Positions 44,545 through 51,581 of a DNA stretch of 64,000 nucleotides are shown piece by piece (the stretch's first letter is position 1; the number at the start of each line of letters is the position of its first letter). The position numbers were made by a program, and so were the translations under genes. Source of the stretch: Streptomyces canus (GTDB lineage Bacteria; Actinomycetota; Actinomycetes; Streptomycetales; Streptomycetaceae); contig NZ_JAUSWW010000001.1 in assembly GCF_030815415.1 (NCBI RefSeq), forward strand, positions 4,402,001 to 4,466,000. Reading direction: 5' to 3'. The notes below the pieces were generated by a model. It was not told where the DNA came from, made no database searches, and was given only the letters and a program-made list of their open reading frames with translations.

Positions 44545-47500
44545 TCACCCTGTGAATTCACCAACGTAGTAGAAAGTTCCATAGTGGTCTGGCGTGTAAT
44601 ACGCGGGACCGGGACCGTCCTTTGGCGTCAGCAGGCGTTCAGTGCCTCTGATTTCCTTGCCACAGCCGGGCGCGCTGCAGTGCGGGAGGTCGACCTTGGC
44701 GTTGACGTCCCATTCCTTGTACTTGCCCCCGGGCAGTTGAGACTTGTTGTTACCCCAGTTCGCGTTGCCATGGTAACCGTCGACCTTCCCGATGCCTCCG
44801 GGGCGGGCGTTGACCTTGTTCAGCATGTCCGTGGCGCTCTGAGGGGCAGGACCGGGGAGAAGGCCGGGGCCGTCGGGACTGCCGGTGTCGCCGCCATGCT
44901 GATGACACAAGGGCGCGAGACCCATCGGGTCCGACCATGTGTGGGGGTTGTGGACATACGTGACGGGGTTCGGCGCCGGGAGCAGGCCGAGGGGGTCGGG
45001 GCTGGTGTAGCGGGCCGTCTCGGGATCGTAGTGACGGTGATGGTTGTAGTGGAGGCCGGTCTCCGGATCGTGGTACTGGCCGGGGAATCGCAGCGGCGTG
45101 TACGCGCTCGCACCCCTGTTCCAGGCAGTGTTCCCCCACAGGGTGGACCGTGTGTGCCAGGCGATCTCGCCATCCGGGGAAACCAGTTCGGTCGGGGTGC
45201 CGACGAGGTCGGTGACGATGGCGAAGAAGCGCTCGTCGATCGTCTCCTGCGGAGCTTCCGCTGCCCAGATCCGCTCGGCCTGGCTCAGGGGAGAGAGACC
45301 GTCGTGGTCCCAGGTGAGCGTGGTGTGGCCGCCCGTGTCGCCGTGCTCGGTGGTCTGTTCGCAGAGGGTGTTGCCGTCCCATGTGAAGACGGTGCGCTCC
45401 AGGACGGTCTCCCCGTCGGCGCCGAGCCGGAGCTTCGCGGTCCGCCGTCCCAAGGGGTCGTAGGTGTAGCGCCAGCGGCTGCCGTCCGGTGTGGTGACGG
45501 CAGTGAGCCGGTCGTCTGCGTCCCACTCGTAACGCCAGACGTCGGGCTTGCGGGAGAGCCGGGTCTTGCGTCGTACGACCACACGTCCCTGGGCATCGTG
45601 CTCGTGGTGAACTCCGCCCGCTCGCGTCAGTCGCGTTCCCGAGTACTCGCGCGGTCCGGCAGCCTCGTGGCCAGGATGCTTCGCCGGCCAGTCGGCCTCG
45701 GTCTGGTTGCCCGCGGAGTCGTACGCATAGCGCTCGTTCCACCCGTCGGCGCGTACCGCTGTCACACGGCCCTGAGCGTCGAGATCGAAGCGCCGGCTGC
45801 CCGTGCGGGAATCCTGAATCGCTGTGAGGTGACCGTCGGGTCGATAGGTGTAGGAACGCTCGGCGACCCGGTGCTCTCCCGGGGCCGTGCTCACCTGCCT
45901 GACCAGGCGGTCGAGGCTGTCGTAGCCGTGGCTGAGGGTAAGTGCGTTGTCTATTCGACGGGTGATTTCCCGGTCTGCCGCGTCGTGTACGAAGTCGATG
46001 ACGTGACCCGCTGCGGCCAGCCGGGCGGTGCGTCCCGCGTCGTCGTACTCCCAGGTGCTGCGGGCGCCCGAAGGGGTGGTGCGCAGTGTCCGGTTGCCGG
46101 CGGCGTCGTAGGCGAAGCTCATGGTCCGGCCGTCGACGACCTCCTTAACACGACGGCCGAGCGCGTCGAGTTCCACCCGAAGGCTGCTGTCGGGACCGGC
46201 GGCCTCGGTCAGCGATCCGTTCGCCGTGTAGGCGTAGACGGTGGTCGTGCCATCGGCGTCCTTCGCGGTGATCCGCCCCAGCGCGTCCCGCTGGTAACGG
46301 ATGCTCTGGCCAAGGGCATTGGTCCGGGCGACCAGGCGGCCCGCGGCGTCGTAGGCGTAGCGGGTGGTGCGCCCGTCGAAGTCGGATTCTGTCAGGAGTT
46401 GCCCAGCCGCGTCATAGCTGTAGTTCCAGGTCAGACCCTGCGGGTTGGTCACCGAGGTGAGGCGGAGTTCCGCGTCGTGGGTGAATGTGTGCAGCTCACC
46501 TCCTGGGCCGGTGCGGGTACTGAGCCGGTCGAAGTGGGTGTACTCGAAGGTGGTCGCATGGCCGACGGCGTCCACATGACGGACGCAGTTGCCCTCGCCG
46601 TCGTACTCCCACGTCTCGCACGACCCATCGGGTTGGACACGCCTGGTGGGCAGGCCCTCGACGGTCCGTTCGAAGCAGGTCTCGTTGCCGAGCGCGTCAG
46701 TCACGGCGATGGCCAGGCCGAAGGCGCTGTACCTGTAGCTCGTGGTGTTGCCGAGGCCATCCGTAACCGTGAGCGGGAGGCCAGCGGCGTTGTTCGTATA
46801 GGTGGAGGCACGGCCAGATGCGTCCCGGGCCTCGATGAGGCTGCCGTCCGCTCCGCGAATGAAGTGGGAGGTCGCACCGACAGGGTCCGTGATGGCGGTG
46901 ACGTTTCCATGTTCGTCGTTGGTGTACTGCCAGTGAGCGCCGTCCGGCAGCGTGACAGCCGTGAGGAGATGCCGGTCGTCGTAGACCGCACGCACGACCG
47001 ATCCGTCGGGCCGAACGACCTCGACCGGCTGCCCCGCGTCGTTATTCACGAAGCCCGTGCGGTGACCGAGTTGATCCGATGTCGCGATGACGTGCTGACG
47101 AGCGTCGTAGGTGGTGGTGACTGTGCCGCCCAGCGCGTCGATCTCGGCGACAACCAGGCAACGATCGTCGACAACGAAGCGGGAGACGGCACCGTCGGCG
47201 GTGGTGAGGGTGGTGACACGGCAGTCGGGCCAGGATGGATCGGTCCCGTCGTAGGCGAGGGTGATCGCGATGTGCCCAGCCTCGCCGCCCTCGGCGAGGC
47301 AGCGGTCCTGGTCGTCGTATGCGTAGAGGTAGCGCCTGTTGTTCGTGTCCTCCCACGAGATGATGCGCAGTCGCTCGTCGTAGGCGAACTGGAGGGGCAG
47401 ACCTGAGGAGTTGGTGACCGAGGTGAGGTTGCCGTCGGTGTAGCCATAGCGCTTGACCACGACGTCCGAGCCGTCCTCGGCCGCTCCGGCCAGGCTCAGG

Positions 47501-49116
47501 GACGTGACACGGCCGTCGTCGGTGGTGATCTTGAGGTGATAGCCGCCGGAGTGGCGGATCGCGACTGGCGTGCCGTTCTCGTCGTAGTCGAAGGTGATCG
47601 TGTGCTGGTTGCGGTCGCTGATGCGTGCCAATAGGGCGCTGCCGTCGGCGGTGGGGCGGGAGAAGTGATGTGCGTGGCCGGTGAGCGGGCTGTCGACGCG
47701 GTATCCGCCGTTGTCCAGTCGGGTCAAGGGCCGGCAAGGGCCGGTCTCGGGCAGGACCGACACGTGCGAGTTCGAGGGGTGGGGGTAGGTGAGGAGCAGA
47801 CCGTCCTCGGTGACGAGGACGATGCCGGCGTCATCAACTTCGAGGCGCTGGTCGATGGTGGAGGCCCACGTGGGGCCGAACCACCATCCGCAGCGGTAGT
47901 CGGAGGCGACCCGGCGGGTGAACGCCAGGGGCAGCAGGCCAGGCAGATCCACGTCGGTCTGCGGCAGGTACATTGCGCCCGAGGCCATGTCGACCGGGTC
48001 ACTGCCCTTGGACTTCACAAGGTTCTTGGCTCGGTCGTACGCGCCTTTGGCCCCGTCGGTGACCATGGTCCGGGCGTTCTTCCCCAGGCCGCGCACCGCC
48101 AGCCCCATGCCTTTGAGGCCGCCCTTGAGCCCCTTCATCGCGGCCATGCCGCCCTTGAGGCCCTTGGCAAGGCCGCCGAGCGTGGTCAGGCCCTTCATGC
48201 CGGGTATGCAGTCCAGCGCGGCCAGGCCCACATCCCATAGGGACGCCTGGCCTTTCGAGTATTTGTAGAGCGTGTCCGCGAGCACGACGAGCGCGGCGAT
48301 GAGGACGATCGCGCCGAGGATCGGACCGCCGATGATCATCGCGACGATACCGACGACCGCGACGACGACTTTGCAGACGGTGACGATGTTGTCCCAGTTG
48401 TCGGTGAACCAATCCCCGACCTCTTCCCACCAGGACCGGTTCTGGATACCGGCGTCGGAGGCCTCATCGATCTTCGTCTTGGCCTCGCGGGCGGCGTCCT
48501 CACGCATCTTGCGGGCGTCGGCGGCCATCTTCTTCGCCGCGTCCAGGGCATCCTGTGCACTGTCGACGTCCGACTGGGCGCTGGTCTGCGCGGACTTGGC
48601 GTGCTGGGCGTCCCGGGTGGCGGCCCTGACCTTGGACTCGTCGGGCTTGTCCGCGTCGGACTTGCTGCCGGTGGGATCGTCCTTGTACTTGTCGGCTTCC
48701 TTGCTCGCCCGGGTCACCCACGAATCGGCTGAAGCAAGGCGTGAGTTGGCCGAGGACAGATTCGCCTGCGCCTCACGCGCCTTGGCGAGAGCCTTGTCGG
48801 CGAGAGCCTGGGCACGCTCCAGCTTGGGCCAGAAGTCCGCGAGCGCGTCCCCGCACTTGGCGTAGGACTTCTCCAGCTTCTTCAGGTTCTTCGGGACCCC
48901 GCCGAACTCGTCCTTGAAGACTTCCGCCGACTTGCCGGCCCACTGCAGCAGGGTGTCCTCGTCCGACATGCCCTTGACGAGGCGGAGCGCGTCGGAGACG
49001 TCGTCGGCGAAGTCATGCAGCGTCCTGGCCAGACTCCGGACCCGGTCCGGATCCCCCGGCGTCGGATCCTTGTCCAGGTCGAGGACATGCCAATCCGCCG
49101 GTCGATGCCCCGCCAT
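44545..49116 (-). CDS. Rhs/YD-repeat polymorphic toxin with barnase-like C-terminus
   Basis: 1523 residues. (a) Residues 1-220: Ala/Lys/Asp coiled coil opening with MAGHRPADWHVLDLDKDPTPGD, the N-terminus seen on putative T7SS-secreted Rhs proteins of Streptomyces. (b) Hydrophobic segments at about 245-285. (c) Entry domain from ~372 (SDPVDMASGAMYLPQTDVDLPG). (d) About 30 YD repeats to ~1340. (e) Rhs core end with GQYHDPETGLHYNHHRHYDPETARYTSPDPLGL and DPMGLAP near 1394. (f) Variable tip 1400-1523 with E1468 (KEWDVN), R1494 (ERLLTP) and H1511 (TPDHYGTF), matching barnase Glu73, Arg87, His102. It is a predicted intercellular RNase toxin, with cognate barstar downstream. Confidence 0.88.
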   Translation of the reverse strand: MAGHRPADWHVLDLDKDPTPGDPDRVRSLARTLHDFADDVSDALRLVKGMSDEDTLLQWAGKSAEVFKDEFGGVPKNLKKLEKSYAKCGDALADFWPKLERAQALADKALAKAREAQANLSSANSRLASADSWVTRASKEADKYKDDPTGSKSDADKPDESKVRAATRDAQHAKSAQTSAQSDVDSAQDALDAAKKMAADARKMREDAAREAKTKIDEASDAGIQNRSWWEEVGDWFTDNWDNIVTVCKVVVAVVGIVAMIIGGPILGAIVLIAALVVLADTLYKYSKGQASLWDVGLAALDCIPGMKGLTTLGGLAKGLKGGMAAMKGLKGGLKGMGLAVRGLGKNARTMVTDGAKGAYDRAKNLVKSKGSDPVDMASGAMYLPQTDVDLPGLLPLAFTRRVASDYRCGWWFGPTWASTIDQRLEVDDAGIVLVTEDGLLLTYPHPSNSHVSVLPETGPCRPLTRLDNGGYRVDSPLTGHAHHFSRPTADGSALLARISDRNQHTITFDYDENGTPVAIRHSGGYHLKITTDDGRVTSLSLAGAAEDGSDVVVKRYGYTDGNLTSVTNSSGLPLQFAYDERLRIISWEDTNNRRYLYAYDDQDRCLAEGGEAGHIAITLAYDGTDPSWPDCRVTTLTTADGAVSRFVVDDRCLVVAEIDALGGTVTTTYDARQHVIATSDQLGHRTGFVNNDAGQPVEVVRPDGSVVRAVYDDRHLLTAVTLPDGAHWQYTNDEHGNVTAITDPVGATSHFIRGADGSLIEARDASGRASTYTNNAAGLPLTVTDGLGNTTSYRYSAFGLAIAVTDALGNETCFERTVEGLPTRRVQPDGSCETWEYDGEGNCVRHVDAVGHATTFEYTHFDRLSTRTGPGGELHTFTHDAELRLTSVTNPQGLTWNYSYDAAGQLLTESDFDGRTTRYAYDAAGRLVARTNALGQSIRYQRDALGRITAKDADGTTTVYAYTANGSLTEAAGPDSSLRVELDALGRRVKEVVDGRTMSFAYDAAGNRTLRTTPSGARSTWEYDDAGRTARLAAAGHVIDFVHDAADREITRRIDNALTLSHGYDSLDRLVRQVSTAPGEHRVAERSYTYRPDGHLTAIQDSRTGSRRFDLDAQGRVTAVRADGWNERYAYDSAGNQTEADWPAKHPGHEAAGPREYSGTRLTRAGGVHHEHDAQGRVVVRRKTRLSRKPDVWRYEWDADDRLTAVTTPDGSRWRYTYDPLGRRTAKLRLGADGETVLERTVFTWDGNTLCEQTTEHGDTGGHTTLTWDHDGLSPLSQAERIWAAEAPQETIDERFFAIVTDLVGTPTELVSPDGEIAWHTRSTLWGNTAWNRGASAYTPLRFPGQYHDPETGLHYNHHRHYDPETARYTSPDPLGLLPAPNPVTYVHNPHTWSDPMGLAPLCHQHGGDTGSPDGPGLLPGPAPQSATDMLNKVNARPGGIGKVDGYHGNANWGNNKSQLPGGKYKEWDVNAKVDLPHCSAPGCGKEIRGTERLLTPKDGPGPAYYTPDHYGTFYYVGEFTG

Positions 49117-49200
49117 AGTGCGACCCCCGTCACCTGCGCATCACGAACAACAGCTATGTGCACACGCGAACTTACAGGGCACTCCCGTTCGACGTGAAGC

Positions 49201-49683
49201 TCAGCCGGACCGAGAGCCTCGCACGGCCCGCCACGCCTCGCCGACCGCCTCCACCGGGCGCAGCCACCAACGCAGCAACGTCTCCCGCACCGTCACGTAC
49301 ACCCACCGTCGCTTCAACCACGGCGGCAGGTCCCGGAAGGGCACGAACGACAGCGTGTCGTCGATCGCGTGATCGGCGGCTCCGCCGATGCCCTCCGCGC
49401 GGAGGGCGGCGTACAGCTCCGGAGTCAGTCGGCCGTCGAGCCGGGCCAGGTGGGCGGTCGCCGTGAAGGGGAAGTCCCGCCCCGGGCCGGGCAGCAGCTC
49501 CAGTGCCCGGATGATCCGCGGTGACACCACCTCCGGCGGGCAGTTGAGGGCGAGGCCGATCACCGCCGCGCCGAGGTACCGGTCGGCACGATCGAGCGCG
49601 GCGTCCACCTCGGCGGGGTCGTCCATGCCGAGCAGGCCCTTGCCGGTCTCCCAGTTCCAGTCGGGTGTTATCGCAACCACCAC
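49201..49683 (-). CDS. Hypothetical protein, paralogue of 53992-54456
   Basis: About 160 residues. The start at 49683 (GTG) is preferred because it aligns with its paralogue; a GTG at 49749 in the same frame would overlap the CdiI-like gene by 44 bases. Shared blocks: W-TG-G--G--DPAEVDAA, LG-AVI-LA-NC, PRI-RA, LNG/LDG-LTPELYA-LRA-G, A-D-I-DTL-FVP-RDLPPWLK. Helical, with no signal peptide or membrane span. The family is not recognised. It sits 84 bases upstream of the Rhs toxin gene and follows the CdiI-like gene; an immunity or adaptor role is possible. Confidence 0.65.
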   Translation of the reverse strand: MVVAITPDWNWETGKGLLGMDDPAEVDAALDRADRYLGAAVIGLALNCPPEVVSPRIIRALELLPGPGRDFPFTATAHLARLDGRLTPELYAALRAEGIGGAADHAIDDTLSFVPFRDLPPWLKRRWVYVTVRETLLRWWLRPVEAVGEAWRAVRGSRSG

Positions 49684-49705
49684 TTGTCGGAGTTGTTCGG
49701 CAACT

Positions 49706-50176
49706 TCACACCTCTTCGGGACGGGTGGAGAGAAAGGCTTCCAATTCACGCTTCACGTAGCGTGAAAGGTCGGTCAGCCCGGTTACGGTATCCCGCAACT
49801 CACGTGCCGAAGCCGGGATATCCACCCACGCTTCCGGCCTTCTGGTGACGACCGCATAGAGCAGATCCTCGTCGTACCAACCGCCGGCCGCCTGACGGGG
49901 GGCGGTGTCCCGGAGGAACTCCACAGCCAGTGGAAGCAGCCAGGGCAGGCCAATGTCCTGGCCGATCAAGCGAGCAAGCTCATGCGGTTCGAGCAGGCCG
50001 ACCGGACGGCGGCGCAGCTCATGAATGTTCATGACCATGGCGGTCGTGTCCGGGGGCGGGTCCGGCCAGCTATGCCCGTCGAGCTGTTCCAGGGAGCGGC
50101 TGCGGTCGATCGTCTGAGGCACGAGCGGGATCTTTTCATGCACTTGCTCACTGCCCCACTCACCAGTGATGGTCAT
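49706..50176 (-). CDS. CdiI-like contact-dependent inhibition immunity protein
   Basis: 156 residues starting MTITGEWGSEQ. The pattern SLEQLDGHSWPDPPPDTTAMV..IHELRRRPVGLLEPHELARLIGQDIGLPWLLPLAVEFL...GWYDEDLLYAVV matches the family of CDI immunity proteins annotated contact-dependent growth inhibition system immunity protein: a SLEQL-G start, an IGL--LLPLA helix and a YDEDLL block. No cognate CdiA-CT toxin is next to it; the Rhs toxin nearby has its own barstar. It is therefore probably an orphan immunity gene, kept as resistance to kin. It could alternatively assist another toxin tip. Confidence 0.75.
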   Translation of the reverse strand: MTITGEWGSEQVHEKIPLVPQTIDRSRSLEQLDGHSWPDPPPDTTAMVMNIHELRRRPVGLLEPHELARLIGQDIGLPWLLPLAVEFLRDTAPRQAAGGWYDEDLLYAVVTRRPEAWVDIPASARELRDTVTGLTDLSRYVKRELEAFLSTRPEEV

Positions 50177-50194
50177 GGTCCGACGGTCACGCAC

Positions 50195-50457
50195 GCCTTC
50201 ATCCTGGCCGCAGCCTGCGCAAGCTACCGGGTCGCTCGGGGTCGGCACCCAGCAGTGCAGCCGCCTTCTGCACGGCGGATACGACGAGACGGGTGCCCGG
50301 CTCAGCCCCAGGGGCTGGTGGGCGCCGCGATGGTGCGGGCGGGCACAAAGTCCGTCAGCGACTCTGCCCGCCGCGGCGCCCAGGTCCAGCACCGCCCACA
50401 GCGGGCCGAACACGTCGTACGCCAACCCCTTCTCGGGAACCCGCGCCACCGCCGCTG
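50195..50457 (-). pseudogene. Possible remnant of a decayed gene
   Basis: On the minus strand three frames each hold protein-like pieces: VARVPEKGLAYDVFGPLWAVLDLGAA, then (frame change) SLTDFVPARTIAAPTSPWG-stop, then GTRLVVSAVQKAAALLGADPERPG in the third frame, ending at a TGA. The pieces have normal Streptomyces composition, and the chain fits a disrupted gene between the CdiI-like gene and the 50458 gene. No family recognised, so this is tentative. Confidence 0.3.
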
Positions 50458-51105
50458 TCAGCCGCTGAACCGGAACGTCGACGTGATCGCGTCGAAGATG
50501 TCGAAGAAGGAGTCAGCCAGGTCCAGCACCTGGCTGCTCCCCGCCACCAGCGCGACCTTGCCCTCCTGCCCCGGCACGGGAATGTACGTCTGCATCAGTA
50601 CGGCCCGGATGGTCCGGTTGAGCGCGTCGTCGGGTACGACGATGTCCTCGACGCCGTACGTCCGTGCCGCCGGCCCGACCCCCGGGATGTCGACGGTCGT
50701 CACCTTCCGCCAGGAGTCGCCCTCCTTCTTGGCTTCCTTGACGCCAAGCTGGCCGGCGATGACGGAGGGGTCGTTCGACAGGGGCTCGCCCCGCTCGTTG
50801 CGACCGCCCACCATCGACACCGTCACCGAGCCCGTGATCGGTGTTTCGCCGCCGAAGCTCTCCGCCATGCAGCCGCAGTACAGCGCGCCGGACTTCCACG
50901 CGTCCGCCGCGGCCTTGCGGAGGAAGTCCATGTAGGTGTCGCGGTACTGGGCGAGCTCCGGGTGCTGCTGGACGCGTTCGTTCACCATGCGGCGGATCGA
51001 GTCGTCCCGGGACTCCGGTCGTACGTCGAACTCCCACCACGACTCGGGGACCTTGATACGGAAACCCCCGCGCTCGACCGTGAGCGCCTCCATGTAGCGG
51101 GCCAT
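50458..51105 (-). CDS. Hypothetical protein, Rhs/T7SS-neighbourhood
   Basis: 215 residues from an ATG with GGAAGG at 8 bases (an alternative ATG 12 bases later). Soluble, mixed alpha/beta, with motifs FRIKVPESWWEFDVRPESRDDSIRR, TPITGSVTVSMVGG and TYGVEDIVVPDDA..TIRAVLMQTYIPVPGQEG; a single CGC near residue 75. No known catalytic motif. It is divergent from the WXG100-like gene at 51201 with 95 bases between starts. Similar small proteins often pair with WXG-like substrates in Streptomyces, so it may be a chaperone or accessory factor. Confidence 0.65.
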   Translation of the reverse strand: MARYMEALTVERGGFRIKVPESWWEFDVRPESRDDSIRRMVNERVQQHPELAQYRDTYMDFLRKAAADAWKSGALYCGCMAESFGGETPITGSVTVSMVGGRNERGEPLSNDPSVIAGQLGVKEAKKEGDSWRKVTTVDIPGVGPAARTYGVEDIVVPDDALNRTIRAVLMQTYIPVPGQEGKVALVAGSSQVLDLADSFFDIFDAITSTFRFSG

Positions 51106-51200
51106 GTTGCCGACCGACCTTCCCCGTTTGCTCGTTCGCTGACGCCGGAATCTTTCCGTTGTACCGTGCACGTCAGACTACGAGATCGGGGGAGTCCGGA

Positions 51201-51533
51201 ATGGGCCAGGGCGGCAAGAGCGACCTCTCCATCCCGCTGAGCCAGCTGGAGGACTACGGCCGCCAGCTGCGGTCGATCAAGACCCGGCTCAACCACACCA
51301 AGAAGCTTTTCGAGCAGTACAGGGACGACATCGGCGACGGCAGCGTCAACGACTCCCTCGACGACTTCGAGTCCAACTGGGAGGACGGCCGCGAGGACAT
51401 CACGCAGCAGCTCGACGCGCTCGCGAAGATGTCGGACGCCGTTGTCCGCGAGTTCAAGAAGCTCGACGACGAGCTCGCGAAGCAGGCCGACGAGGGGATG
51501 AAGACCGAGGAGAAGGACTCCAAGAGCAGCTAG
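51201..51533 (+). CDS. WXG100-like small helical protein
   Basis: 110 residues; the ATG follows GGGGGAG. The sequence is almost wholly helical, with LSIPLSQLEDYGRQLRSIKTRL, a central FESNWEDGRED (W-x-x-G turn) and a second amphipathic helix, then an acidic Lys/Glu tail. This is the helix-WxG-helix plan of ESX/T7SS substrates, although the motif is WEDG rather than canonical WxG. No ESX core (EccC/EccB) is in this window, so secretion would rely on a system elsewhere. It may partner the 50458 product or an effector. Confidence 0.7.
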   Translation: MGQGGKSDLSIPLSQLEDYGRQLRSIKTRLNHTKKLFEQYRDDIGDGSVNDSLDDFESNWEDGREDITQQLDALAKMSDAVVREFKKLDDELAKQADEGMKTEEKDSKSS

Positions 51534-51539
51534 GACCGT

Positions 51540-51576
51540 CACGGCCTGACAATCCGCAGGGCGGAGTCAGGCCGTG
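51540..51576. terminator. Bidirectional terminator hairpin
   Basis: Arms cacggcctgac (51540-51550) and gtcaggccgtg (51566-51576) are perfectly complementary around a 15-base loop, located between the convergent WXG100-like and sigma-factor genes. Confidence 0.75.
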
Positions 51577-51581
51577 GGCGG

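Noticed and set aside
44518..47406. Plus-strand frame of 962 residues over the Rhs gene
   Set aside because: Complement of the YD repeats; Val/Gly/Arg-rich, no motif.
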